Shown: positions 48,497-58,968 of the stretch, piece by piece
How positions within the stretch are numbered: position 1 is the stretch's first letter
Layout: each line of letters opens with the position of its first letter
Assembly (NCBI RefSeq): GCF_029689945.1
Contig: NZ_CP121451.1
Location: 620,001 to 684,000 of the forward strand
Direction: 5' to 3'
Length of the DNA stretch: 64,000 nucleotides
Source: Paenibacillus amylolyticus
GTDB taxonomy: Bacteria; Bacillota; Bacilli; Paenibacillales; Paenibacillaceae
Notes under the pieces: model-generated
Told to the model about the DNA's origin: nothing
Database searches by the model: none
What the model saw: the letters and a program-made list of their open reading frames with translations, nothing else
Translations under genes and position numbers: made by a program

Positions 48497-50488
48497 ACTG
48501 GCTCACCTCGATTTCTCCCATTTTCGGCTCAATGATGAAGCGTACCTCACATACCGTTTCAAGCGTCTCCGGGTGTTCATTCCGAACATCCCTCTCATCG
48601 ATTACACCTGTCCAGGATAGTGATGTCCGATAGAATGTGACTGGGTTATTGTCATGATCCACTGTGTCCACTGCCTCCGTAAAGACTTGCCAATGGTCCG
48701 CATCATACGCCATATGCACCGTTCCATGTACACCTTGCCAGCGAAGATTACCGCTTTTCACCACCTCAGGCCGCACTCTGCTCATCCATCGCTCCACAAC
48801 GCTTGAATAGCCTGCATCTGAATCATCCACCGGAGAAAATGGTTCTGCCGAAGACACCAGCCTGCGTTTCCATCGAAAACGGTCAATCAGTCGTAATTCT
48901 GCTCTATCTCTACTACCGTCAGGAGCCATTTCCCAATGGAATTGACGTGTATAACGAGCCAGTGAAGCAACAGGATATGCCGAAGATAGATCCAAAGTTG
49001 TATCCAGTTCACCGCCATCCTCTGCCAGCTTTGCCTCCAACACATGGGCTTGCGCTTGCCGGCCTGAGCTTTGCTCCTGGCCCTCAATAAGCGGAACGCT
49101 ATGCCCGGATGATGAGATGTGGAACAACTGCTCCCTGCCTGGTGCAAAATACGCTTGGGTATACAACCCTGCTCCTGGATCACACAAAATATTCTCGCCA
49201 CCGCAATGAATAATGAACTGACCCAGATCATTATGATTGTGAGGTTCATCGTTATGCCCGCCTTTAACGGAAACCGCCACATGAAGAGGTGTTCCATTCG
49301 TATGGTTTTTATTGGGAGAATCGAGCACTCCCTTTGCAATCATCCAGCCCAGATTTTGAAAAATAAATCCTCGCTCAGCCCCTGCATAGGCACCGTCATC
49401 CCCATAGACTGCCGGATCACTCCACATCACGTTCCGCAACAGATGAGCCCAGCGATGACAGGGATCATCGGTGAACCGTGGAATGTGAAGCGGCAGCTCC
49501 ACCTGCATCCCAATTCGGGAAGCCAGTCGAGAAAATAATCCGGAAGGAATCTCTTCCTGCTCGGCACTGTCCGAATAATTCACATAGGTACCGCCCGACA
49601 GATGAACCCGCAGCGGGAAGGCTGCGATGGTTGCTATTTTGGAACCTGTCAACAGATCCAGTTCGCCCTCACTATACTCGCGGAGCAATTCGGCATAATA
49701 GGTGAAATAACCGAAGCCATATACCCAATATCCAATGCCTTCGGCACAACCGCCATCCTCGCCATATCCGCTCAGGAATGCATTCATGCAGTTGACCGTA
49801 TGGGAGATTGATTCCCGTAGTGTGGATTCATCCTGAAGCAGCAACAATGCGGCCATACCACAGCAGCCCCGCAGACGGCTGACCAGTTATGATCCGCTGT
49901 CTGCCAGTGGAACTTCCGCTGATCCCGGTAAAGCGGGGTGAAGATTCGCCGCTCTGCTTCGAACCTGATTCGCTCTATGACCAGGTAGTCCAGCCGCTCG
50001 GCGTGAATCGTCACAATCTCAGCCAGCATATGTACCGTCTCTGCGGCGAACAGATCAATGTTGCCTTTCACCTGGTTGACCTCACCTGTACCCAGATGTG
50101 CAGGCAAACACCACGTATACTCACCACACACCTCCCACAACATTTCTTCCAGCGTTTGCAGTGCATCCAGCCTCGCCGTGTCCAATGCGAGCATCGCTAC
50201 AGCAGCCAGCCTGCCCCTTCGATCGAAATAAGCCTGCTCGTAGGCTTGCCGCTCACCCGTATCACTGAACTGGCGATACAGACGGAACGATAAGGAAGGC
50301 AGGGGTTCCTCCAAGGCGCGTTCAGCATAAGCCTTCAAATCCGTGTATAACGTAGCCAATTCAGGCCGGAGCAACTTCTCTAAGAGTTTATCAGCGCTTA
50401 GGGAACTCGCTGCTTTGCTCTCATTATCACGTTGGTTTATATGTTCATGTCCGACTTTGTGAATGGAATCTTCCACTGGATTCACCAC
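48489..50488 (-). CDS. Heparinase II/III-like polysaccharide lyase, frameshifted
   Basis: About 666 residues. The N-terminal (alpha/alpha) toroid includes HWQTADHNWSAVCGAAVGMA after correction and YGEDGGCAEGIGYWVYGFGY. The C-terminal beta domain carries the family core HNHNDLGQFIIHCGGENILC. The enzyme eliminates at uronic acid residues of an acidic polysaccharide; the exact polymer is unknown. No signal peptide, so it likely acts on imported oligosaccharides. One base is missing at CC 49858-49859: GAAVVW becomes GAAVGMAALLLLQDE. The start is uncertain: GTG 50488 has only a weak binding site. A cre site lies 34-48 bases upstream. First gene of the three-gene cluster. Confidence 0.82.
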
Positions 50489-50521
50489 TCTTCGTTAATG
50501 GATTGTCATCATCATATTATC

Positions 50522-50536
50522 ATGTAATCGATTTCA
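50522..50536. promoter_or_regulatory. CcpA cre site
   Basis: ATGTAATCGATTTCA is a complete match to the cre consensus WTGNAANCGNWNNCA, just upstream of the lyase start. It should place the polysaccharide cluster under carbon catabolite repression. Confidence 0.7.
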
Positions 50537-50615
50537 TTTTACCGGATAGGATCGTACTTTTGAAGAATTATCCATTAGAACCTTTTCCACCACTTTACGT
50601 CCTTCTCCTTCCCAA

Positions 50616-50651
50616 CCAAAAAAACGAAGAACCTTTGTCAGGTCCTCCGTT
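50616..50651 (-). terminator. Terminator after the SGNH esterase gene
   Basis: On the minus strand ACGGAGGACC and GGTTCTTCGT pair (with G-U pairs) before T7; about 120 bases after the esterase stop. Confidence 0.75.
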
Positions 50652-50773
50652 GCATCCTGCCTGTCACCACAGGCTTTGTATGGCTATCTCATATTCTTAA
50701 GTATCTTATATCCTCAACTAATCCTGAACACCTTTAATGCTGCTGCCCATATCGCAACTGTCCGCTGTTGTTA

Positions 50774-51429
50774 TTACACAAGCGCAAGCGGAGAATTCTG
50801 TACAACGGACAACCATTGGCGTGCAATCAGCTCATGACCTGCTGCAGTTGGATGTACGCCATCCCATAACCAGTACGCTGCATCCGCCTGTTTCAGAGCG
50901 TCATTAAACGTCTGCTGCAATGGCACCCACACCGCTCCGAATTCTTCAGCAAGACCTTGAGCCAGTTTCTGATATTGACCGATATACGCTTCCCAGGCTT
51001 CCCATTTGTCCGCAGTCGCCCCGGTATTCAGGATAAACGGTTCCATCAAAACCAGCCCCGTATCCGGCATCACTTCCCGTGTTTCTTCAAGCAAATGGCG
51101 ATACGCTCGTGCGAAACGATCCGTTACCCCGCTAGGTTCATTATTCATTGTGCGCCATGCATCGTTAACCCCGATTAGAATGCTGATCAGATCAGGTTTC
51201 AGACTAATGGTATCCTCATTCCAACGTGCGTACAGATCGGATGCCCGATCCCCGCTGATGCCTCTGTTATAGAACGTCTTATGCTTGCCCGCCAGTTCCA
51301 TACCCAGTTTGCTGGAGATCAGATACGCGTATCCGTGTCCGAGAAAATGATTCGGATCATCATTGCGTGATCTTCCCCATCTGTAATCGAGTCTCCCTGA
51401 AATAATATAACGGATGGACTTGTACTCAT
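50774..51429 (-). CDS. SGNH/GDSL esterase, frameshifted near the start
   Basis: About 218 residues. Restored N-terminus from ATG 51429 is MSTSPSVILFQGDSITDGGR, the GDS nucleophile block; later SGNH blocks are FYNRGISGD (Gly), ISILIGVNDAW (Asn) and the catalytic Asp-His pair in LWDGVHPTAAGHELIA. One G is missing in the CCCC run (plus strand) 51375-51378; uncorrected, the nucleophile serine would be lost. Probably a carbohydrate esterase (acetyl-xylan or rhamnogalacturonan type), consistent with the polysaccharide genes beside it. Confidence 0.88.
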
Positions 51430-51546
51430 GATTGAAATCGTTCCTTCCTCTTGTGCAAAATGGAAACACTGAACACCTCAGTCTCCATTTTATCCCTTTC
51501 GGTTACATTAGAAAATAGCGTTTTCATCATTATATCTTTAGTTTAA

Positions 51547-51876
51547 CTATCCCATCCAATATCGCAAAATCATCATAGCCACAATACCGACCAGTACGGT
51601 TCCAAGCAGACTGCGTGTCCAGATCGCTACTGCAATCGTCGGCAGGGAGGCCCACAGAGCTGCATTATGCGTGATCGGCACCAACTGATTGTCCGACATG
51701 AACAGCTCCTGACCAATCATTGCTGCCATGACCGCTACCGGTACATACTCCAGCCAACGCAACAACCACATGGGGATCTGTATTTTGCTGAACAGCATCA
51801 GTGGCAGTACACGCGGAATAAATGTCAACAGCGCCGACCCCATAATAATCCAGAATACATCCCATCTTACTTCCAT
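51547..51876 (-). CDS. azlD: AzlD-like branched-chain amino acid export subunit
   Basis: 109 residues with about four membrane helices (FIPRVLPLMLFSKIQIPMWL, WLEYVPVAVMAAMIGQELF, ILRYWMG end). It pairs with AzlC to export branched-chain amino acids or analogues. Its start overlaps the azlC stop by ten bases. Confidence 0.88.
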   Translation of the reverse strand: MEVRWDVFWIIMGSALLTFIPRVLPLMLFSKIQIPMWLLRWLEYVPVAVMAAMIGQELFMSDNQLVPITHNAALWASLPTIAVAIWTRSLLGTVLVGIVAMMILRYWMG

Positions 51877-52610
51877 CGTTCCAAGAACACTCCCATCGTT
51901 GCCGCAATGACCGCAGCCACAATGACACTCATGCTGCCAAGTGAAGCCATGCTGGCGAAGATTACACAGACAACAGCGATAATCGCCACATGAATGTGTA
52001 TTTTTTTGTTTTTCCGATGTACCAACTGGAGTACGACCAGGCCAATAAACATCGCAGGCAGGGCATAATCCAGACCCAGTCGTTCCGGATTGGTGATCCA
52101 GCGTCCAAAGTACGCTCCCGCCATATTAGCCGCGAACCAGTTCAGATATGCAGTAATATTCAGACCGTGCATCCACCGTTCACTGAGTCTTTCCTTGCCA
52201 ATCGCACGTGTCATCGCTACGCCGAAAGACTCATCCGTAAGTAATGAACCAATCCACATATTCTTAAGCGGGGTCAGGTGACGAAAATACGGTGATACAG
52301 CTGCACTGAGCAGCAAATGACGAAGATTCACAAAAAATATGGTGAACATGATGGCTAGTGCTGATCCATTCGATGCAAGCATGCCTGCTGCAATGAACTG
52401 AGCCGATCCTGCATATAAAATCAGGCTGAGCAGAGCCGTTTCCACCAGACTCAGACCTGCGGTCATTTCAATGACACCCGCTGCAAAGCCAATACTCAAA
52501 TAACCAAGCAGGGTTGGGATACAATCTTTGACCCCCTGCATGAATGTAGCCTGATCCTGAGTCTCTTCTGTGTTCTCCTGTCCAGATAGTTGTAGTGTAC
52601 TTTGGTCCAA
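51867..52610 (-). CDS. azlC: AzlC-like branched-chain amino acid exporter
   Basis: About 247 residues with multiple helices and the family motif LSLILYAGSAQFIAAGMLAS and VNLRHLLLSAAVSPYF. Forms the exporter with AzlD. The start is probably TTG 52610, ten bases after GGAGAGGGG; the ORF is open further upstream but that part is polar and lacks a binding site. Confidence 0.88.
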   Translation of the reverse strand: MDQSTLQLSGQENTEETQDQATFMQGVKDCIPTLLGYLSIGFAAGVIEMTAGLSLVETALLSLILYAGSAQFIAAGMLASNGSALAIMFTIFFVNLRHLLLSAAVSPYFRHLTPLKNMWIGSLLTDESFGVAMTRAIGKERLSERWMHGLNITAYLNWFAANMAGAYFGRWITNPERLGLDYALPAMFIGLVVLQLVHRKNKKIHIHVAIIAVVCVIFASMASLGSMSVIVAAVIAATMGVFLERWK

Positions 52611-53010
52611 ATGCGGTGCAACCCCTCTCCAATTTTGGTCTCCATCAACCGATATATTATGGATGTAGATCCATCCAGATCCACTCTCCATGAAAACAAC
52701 TTCTTCGTGTATTTAACATGACCAGGCACATGCCATATTTATTGCAAAATTTATTTCACATTAATTCAGAAATATACCACAAGATGTGCACTAAGAGTGA
52801 GACAGATTACTTTTTATAGACCAGATGTGATCCTAAATACCTACAAAGCCCAAAAATATTTTCGTGAAACGCATAATTTATGTTGAATAAACTCGAATTT
52901 TGTCATACGATAGCACCAGAAACATCTGGAAATGATGGAATGAACTATCTTTTACCAGATTGACTTGTCCACCAGACATAGGGATGGGTTTACATGGAGG
53001 GGGAATGTGT
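52611..53010. other. Divergent intergenic region
   Basis: About 400 bases between azlC and the chemoreceptor gene. Both promoters should lie here. No conserved hairpin, repeat module or binding motif that I can name. Confidence 0.45.
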
Positions 53011-55011
53011 ATGAAGAAGATGAATAAACAAAGGGCCAGGAGAACGCTGCAGATGAGAGAGAAACTGATTCTGTCATTTGCCATTGTTCTACTCATTCCC
53101 ACAATCAGTCTGGGCATTATCTCGTTCCAAACAGCCGAGGCCAAGGTCGAAGAGAAAATGTATGAGAACGCCATCAGCAATGTTACTGTGCTCAATCAGA
53201 CCATTGATCAGATCATTGGCGCAACACGCAAGAATGTGGATTTCCTGGCAAGTCAGCTGGATGCAGGCAATGTTGGACCGAACCAAGGTGATGAGACGGA
53301 TACCATTCGTACCTTGCTTGACGCGTATAAGGAAACCCATGATGACGTGGAACTTGCCTCCATCGGCACGGATCAAGGCGTGTATATTAACTCCCCTGTA
53401 ACGGCTGTGAACAAAGAAGGATACGACCCGCGCGAACGCCCGTGGTATCAGGCTGCTACGCAGAACAAAGATGTCCCTACCGTAATCACTCCCTACATAT
53501 CAAGCAATACCGGCAATGTTGTTGCTTCGGTAGCACAGACCTCGGCAGATGGACATGGTGTTGTCTCTGTAAGTCTTTCGCTTGAGGCCCTCTCCCAGAC
53601 GGTTAATTCCACAAAGATTGGTGAGAAGGGTTATGTCTATATCATTGATAATGCGAACAAAATCATTGTACATCCTACCGAAAAACCGGGAACCGAAGGA
53701 ACCATGGAACCCTATAAAGATATTTTTGCACAGAAGAATGGAAGTCTGACTTATACGCTAAATGGAAACCAGGAACATGCCTTTTTCGCCACCAATGAAA
53801 CGACAGGCTGGACCGTGGTCGGTGTCATTGATAGTGGTGAAGTAACGGCATCTGTCCGGCCTATCCTGTACACCACACTTATTGTTATTGCGATTGCGAT
53901 CGCTGTAAGCTCCATCATCATTTTCTGGATTGTACGCTCCATCACCAAACCGCTGAACCGTTTGGTGAAGGCATCTGACGAAATTAGTAATGGTAATCTG
54001 ACCATCGAGGTTGCTGTATTGGGACAGGATGAATTCGGCAAGCTGAGCACCAGCTTCAATAAAATGAGTGAATCCTTGCGAACCGTTATTCAGGACGTGC
54101 GACACACGGCTGACGAGTTAACCACCTCTTCCACACAGTTGGCAGTCAATTCATCCGAGACAACCAAAGCAACAGAGCAAGTTGCCCTGATCACGGAAGA
54201 ATCTGCAGCTGGACTTGAGAAACAAACCAGCAGCCTGAAGCATACGGCACAGCAGATGAATGAGCTTGCTGGAGGTGTAGGACAGGTAACGAATAGCACC
54301 CAGCAAGTATCTGAAGCTGCCATGCAAGCCAGTGAGCTTGCAGATAAAGGAAATGCCACCATACAGACGGCCGTATCCGAGATGGATTCCGTCAGTCGCT
54401 TCGTGCAAGGTATGGCCGATACTGCTGGACGACTTGAACAGCATTCCACATCCATTGGCGAGATGGTTTCGGTTATTACAGACATCGCTGCACAGACCAA
54501 TCTGCTTGCGCTTAATGCTTCGATTGAAGCAGCTCGTGCAGGTGAGCATGGACGTGGCTTCTCCGTTGTGGCCAGCGAAGTCCGCAAGCTTGCGGAACAA
54601 TCCAGCCTGTCCGGTCAGAAGATCGTAGAGATGGTCGGAGCGATTCAACAGGAGATTGCAATGGCTAATCACAATGTACAGATCGGGCAACAGGATGTAA
54701 GCAACGGCATTCGCGCCGTTCAGTTTGCAGATGAAGCTTTTGCCCAGATTAGTCAGGCTGTCGGGGTCGTCAATCATCAGCTAGAGAACATTGCAGCCGC
54801 CTCGCAGCAGATGTCTGCAAGTACAGCAGAAGTCGTGCAATCCATTGATCAGATCCACACGATATCGGAAACGAATGCCGATGGAACAGAGAACATCTCC
54901 GCTGCTACGGAGGAGCAGGTGGCTTCCATGCAGGAGATATCTTCCTCTGCTGATTCCCTTGCCCATCTGGCTCACAAGCTGCAGAAGCTGGTGGAGCAAT
55001 TCAAGCTGTAA
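53011..55011 (+). CDS. Methyl-accepting chemotaxis protein
   Basis: Intact 666-residue chemoreceptor. First helix [20 protein letters not shown], extracellular double-cache domain ([32 protein letters not shown]) of the kind that binds amino acids or carboxylates, second helix near residue 290, HAMP ([20 protein letters not shown]) and the signalling hairpin [23 protein letters not shown] 53011 follows GGAGGGGG. Monocistronic. Confidence 0.94.
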   Translation: MKKMNKQRARRTLQMREKLILSFAIVLLIPTISLGIISFQTAEAKVEEKMYENAISNVTVLNQTIDQIIGATRKNVDFLASQLDAGNVGPNQGDETDTIRTLLDAYKETHDDVELASIGTDQGVYINSPVTAVNKEGYDPRERPWYQAATQNKDVPTVITPYISSNTGNVVASVAQTSADGHGVVSVSLSLEALSQTVNSTKIGEKGYVYIIDNANKIIVHPTEKPGTEGTMEPYKDIFAQKNGSLTYTLNGNQEHAFFATNETTGWTVVGVIDSGEVTASVRPILYTTLIVIAIAIAVSSIIIFWIVRSITKPLNRLVKASDEISNGNLTIEVAVLGQDEFGKLSTSFNKMSESLRTVIQDVRHTADELTTSSTQLAVNSSETTKATEQVALITEESAAGLEKQTSSLKHTAQQMNELAGGVGQVTNSTQQVSEAAMQASELADKGNATIQTAVSEMDSVSRFVQGMADTAGRLEQHSTSIGEMVSVITDIAAQTNLLALNASIEAARAGEHGRGFSVVASEVRKLAEQSSLSGQKIVEMVGAIQQEIAMANHNVQIGQQDVSNGIRAVQFADEAFAQISQAVGVVNHQLENIAAASQQMSASTAEVVQSIDQIHTISETNADGTENISAATEEQVASMQEISSSADSLAHLAHKLQKLVEQFKL

Positions 55012-55029
55012 TCGTTGCACTAAAGATGG

Positions 55030-55198
55030 TTTACACGATCACTACGATGACAGAATAACCTTTCAATCGCTGTTATCCCCAGATTTTTTGATTCCCTTTC
55101 TAAAGGGGAAAATCCGGGGATAAAGGCGAACGCTTCGCTTTTTCAGGTTTTTTCTGTCCTCTCCGTTATCGTGTAAAAGATTAGTTCAACTTATATAA
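55030..55198. repeat. MITE-like element, copy 2
   Basis: Begins 19 bases after the chemoreceptor stop. It shares CACTACGATGACAGAATAACC, the internal hairpin (TTATCCCCAGATTTT / AAAATCCGGGGATAA, better paired than in copy 1), CGCTTCGCTTTTTCAGG and the right end CAACTTATAT with copy 1 at 46285-46517. About 60 bases of copy 1's centre are missing. Its inner terminal arms are TTTACACGAT and ATCGTGTAAA. Confidence 0.7.
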
Positions 55199-55214
55199 TA
55201 ATAAGTAGTCTGTA

Positions 55215-55262
55215 ACACCCAAAGCCCCTTTGCCATCCTATTGGCAAAGGGGCTTTGGGTTA
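55215..55262. terminator. Strong bidirectional terminator
   Basis: ACCCAAAGCCCCTTTGCCA pairs perfectly with TGGCAAAGGGGCTTTGGGT around a six-base loop, between the converging chemoreceptor and GIY-YIG genes. Confidence 0.9.
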
Positions 55263-55299
55263 TAATAGGTCAGGCATTTCAGAGAGAAGCATGTCCCGC

Positions 55300-56496
55300 T
55301 TATTCAGCAGATGGCTTTTTATCTCCGTGGTACCCTTGATCTCCATAGGGCTCTAACTGTTCAAACCAGCGGTTCAGACATTTGGCGAGTGCATCTTTGG
55401 GATCGTAATACGGATTATCATCAGGCTTCAATGTCTCCAGCACTTCAATTACGAAGGCATTCTCCCCATATTCATTCCATTCAGCCTGCAATCTCCGATT
55501 CAGATGGCTGCCCATCTGTAACATAAACCGTTGTCCGTTAATGGTTTTCAAGTTAAGCGTGCTGTCGATATAGACTTTGTTATTACGTTCATTCCGAATT
55601 TGATAGACGCCTGCTTCCGTTTTGACTTCCTTCGCCTGTTCCTGCAATTCTTTGCGACGATTCATCTTCTCCTGCTCCCCCTTTTCTTTGCGTTCCTGTT
55701 TTCCATCTGTGACGCTCTGTTGATCTGCACGCCCTCCCCGCCAATACTGACTGCCGTCTGGCTCACGTTCGAGCAGACCATAGTCGATGAGATACCTCCG
55801 TATTTCCACGTAATCCTCATTAACTTCCTTCAGCAGGTCATTGACCTGTTTTTCGGAATATTGGCGCTCTGCGTCGAATCGTTTGGCTATCTCGGTGAGC
55901 ACGATATATTTATGCTTTTGCTGCATATGAAACGTCGTCAGTGGACCGCCAGTACCCTCCGGAAAATATTTATTCAGCACCTTCTGCCGATCCTGTTCTG
56001 TAATATCAAATGAGCCAGGATGGATCGTATGCCCATGTCTTGTCACAGGTGGCACCCATTCCGCTGGAGCCTGGGTATCCTTACTCTTGAGGAGCTCCAT
56101 TAATGCCAGGAATATCTTGGCCTGCCGTTCTTTCTCCTTCAATACAAACCGATGATTCCGGATTGTGGAGGCACTCCCAATACCAAGAGCTTTCTGTACT
56201 TCAGCATCCTTCTTCCCTTCATGAAACTGGGCCAACAAGCCACGCTGGACATCAGACAATCCGGTTACGCTTTTATCCAGCTCCAGCAAGTACTCAAATA
56301 CTGACCCATGTACCTTTTCAATATGCACACGCATATAACGGGCTGCCTCATAGAGCACCCCTTCTTCAGGGTAGATAATCCCCGCTTCCGTCCTGTATCC
56401 ACAGCAGACGCATACATAGGCGGGACCTTCCTCCAGATAACCACGCTTGATCTCTTCCAATGAAGCGGTTTGCAGCCAGCTTTCCGATGATTTCAT
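55300..56496 (-). CDS. Four-domain protein: zinc-finger-like, HTH, DUF2087 and GIY-YIG
   Basis: 398 residues. An N-terminal CVCCGY ... HIEKVH segment looks like a C2H2 zinc site; LSDVQRGLLAQFHEGKKDAE and GSASTIRNHRFVL form a LuxR-like helix-turn-helix; LNKYFPEGTGGPLTTF through YGLLEREPDGSQYWR is DUF2087; after a charged coiled-coil linker, EAGVYQIRNERNNKVYIDS begins a GIY-YIG nuclease-like domain. The GIY and YIG motifs are altered to GVY and YID, so nuclease activity is doubtful. Such proteins are usually called DUF2087 proteins; the role is unknown, possibly a DNA-binding regulator. Confidence 0.82.
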   Translation of the reverse strand: MKSSESWLQTASLEEIKRGYLEEGPAYVCVCCGYRTEAGIIYPEEGVLYEAARYMRVHIEKVHGSVFEYLLELDKSVTGLSDVQRGLLAQFHEGKKDAEVQKALGIGSASTIRNHRFVLKEKERQAKIFLALMELLKSKDTQAPAEWVPPVTRHGHTIHPGSFDITEQDRQKVLNKYFPEGTGGPLTTFHMQQKHKYIVLTEIAKRFDAERQYSEKQVNDLLKEVNEDYVEIRRYLIDYGLLEREPDGSQYWRGGRADQQSVTDGKQERKEKGEQEKMNRRKELQEQAKEVKTEAGVYQIRNERNNKVYIDSTLNLKTINGQRFMLQMGSHLNRRLQAEWNEYGENAFVIEVLETLKPDDNPYYDPKDALAKCLNRWFEQLEPYGDQGYHGDKKPSAE

Positions 56497-56659
56497 GGTA
56501 AAGCTCCTTTTATTGTTATGGTCATTTCAACCGAATGCTAATTAACTTTCACAAAATATGTTTGTTTATTTATAGACATTTTATAATTTTGTTTATAATA
56601 TGTCAACGCAACTGTAAAGAAAGCTGTGTTTGAGGACACAACAACTGCCCCTATTCAAC

Positions 56660-56695
56660 AAAAAAGACCGCAGGGTCGCAACCCTGCAGTCTCAT
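56660..56695 (-). terminator. Terminator of the third chemoreceptor gene
   Basis: On the minus strand AGACTGCAGGGTTGCGACCCTGCGGTCTTTTTT is a compact stem with a T6 tail, about 68 bases after the stop. Confidence 0.9.
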
Positions 56696-56762
56696 CGCAG
56701 AAAGGGCATCTCAGCTCCTTCTTACACATGTATCTTCACTTATGGTCCCACTACAATCACGA

Positions 56763-58735
56763 TTACAACTTAAACCGTTCAATCATGCTTTGCAGATCTT
56801 CAGCCATACGTGACAATGCTGCCGAAGATGCTGCGACCTCTTCCATGGTGGCCAGTTGCTCTTGAGCCGCCGCCGATCCATCTTCCGTTCCAGAGGCAAT
56901 TCTGTCTGACAGAACCATTGTATCACTTACTGCCTTGTTGATATGACTCATGCCGCCATCAATCTGACGGGAAGCCGCGGATACTTCTCCAGCTTGTGCA
57001 GCCACCAACTGTACCGCAGTACGAATGTTCTGGAATGCTTCGCCCGCTTCGGTAACCATCTGCGAACTCTTGACCATACCTTCTCCCGTACGGGCAAAGG
57101 TCGATCGTACCGCATTGGTTTTCTCCTGCATCTCATGCATAAGCTCATTAATGCGTTCTGCTGAAGTCCCTGAACTATTAGCCAGTGACTTCACTTCGTT
57201 GGCTACAACAGCGAATCCACGCCCCTGTTCACCAGCTCTGGAAGCTTCAATGGACGCATTCAATGCGAGGATGTTTGTCTGCTTGGCAATGGCCGTAATC
57301 TCGGCCACGATCACCAGAATCTCTTCATTTTTTGCGCGCAGATCCTCAATGACCACAGACATGGCCTTGCTCTCGTCATTCACCTGCTGAATATGTGTAA
57401 CCGCTTCTTCCACGGTAACCATACCCGCTTCCGACTTGGTGGAAGCATCAAGAGCGATACGAGCGGTGTCTTCAGCACTGGATGAGATCTCTTTGACGCC
57501 AATGGACATTTCGCCCACGAGTTGGCCTGTAGCAGCGAGACTATTATTCTGCAAAGTTGTTCCTGCAGCTGCATCCTGCATCAGTTCGGCCACCTGCTCT
57601 GTAGCTTTGGATGTCTGCTCGGAACTTGCCATCAGCTCTTCCGAAGATGCTGCCAGCTGGCTTGAAGTATCATGCACCTCTCCAAGCACACTGCGCAGTG
57701 AAGTCGTCATCATATCGAAGCTTTCGCCAAGCTGTCCGAACTCATCCTTGCGCTGCAAGCCTACACGCACGGTTAGATCACCTGCACTAACTTGGGATGC
57801 TGCCTGTGTTAATTGCAGTAATGGCCGATGAATGCTGCGGATAATGAAAACAAGCAGAATCAATCCAATCACCATAGCAGATGCCACGATCGTAATTGCA
57901 CGGATTAGAATAGGCATGACGGCTTCAGTGGCTTCCGAAGGAACCATCTCACCAACAATTTTCCAACCTGTCGCCGGATTGGTGTAATACACTGCTTCCA
58001 CTTCATGACCATCATAGGTATACTTCACGGTACCACTTTCCTGCGTGTACATCTCATTAATGTAGCTTTCATCCGATTGTGTTCCGGATTCAATATTGTA
58101 GTGGAACAGGAATTTACCCCCGTTATCCAGCATGTACAGTTTTCCCTCTTTACCAATGCGAATCTGATCAACGGATTCTTTCAGATGGTTGAGACTGACA
58201 TTGGCTCCGAATACCCCTTTGCCGTCAGCCAGCTTGACTGCTGCGGTCACAACCCATTCGCCCGTTGAAGCCGACTGGAACGTATCCGAGATTACTGGTT
58301 CATCCTGAGACATGCCCATCTTATACCATGAACGTTCACGAGGATCATAATTCTGTTCTTCGGATTGCGGGGATTTCATCCAGCTGCCATCTTCCGCACC
58401 TGCGGTGAGCACACCCAGTTCCTTATGATTCTGAGACATCCGATCCATCTGCCTTTGCAGCGCAGGGGATTTGTTAATAATATCGTTTGAAGTCATCCCG
58501 CAGCCATCTGTGCCGCGTTGTCCTTCTCCATTTCAAGCATTTCATTTATCTGTAAACTGAGCATCTCTGTTTTGGCCTGTGCGGAACGAATTATTTCCTG
58601 CTCAACCTGATCAGCAGCCTTTTGATAAGACAACCAACCGACGGTAATGCTCGGTACAATCAGGAACAGGAGTAATGCAGCGATCAGGCGTTTTTTTACG
58701 GTTAAAGTAAACCAGTTTCGAATCCTTTTCTTCAT
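56763..58735 (-). CDS. Methyl-accepting chemotaxis protein, frameshifted
   Basis: Third chemoreceptor of the window, about 657 residues after restoration. First helix RLIALLL-type ([20 protein letters not shown]), double-cache sensor ([20 protein letters not shown]), HAMP ([20 protein letters not shown]) and signalling hairpin [20 protein letters not shown]. One G is missing at CCC 58497-58499: QMAAG then continues [16 protein letters not shown]. Uncorrected, the receptor would lose its first membrane helix. ATG 58735 with GGGGGA upstream. Confidence 0.88.
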
Positions 58736-58968
58736 TTAACTATCCCCCATCATAATCTTCACCCATCCTTTTATCGGACAATCGCTGTAAAAATATTATG
58801 TATAAATACTAAAATGGTACAAATTTAATACGAATGCTCCGATCAGGTAATATGGATTATATCTCCTAATCGTTTTGACCCTCCAAGCGAGATCGTTTAC
58901 AATGCTCATAAGTTGTCTATTCATGAAACGATTGGAAGGAGAGGATTCACATCTTACGTAAGTCACAC

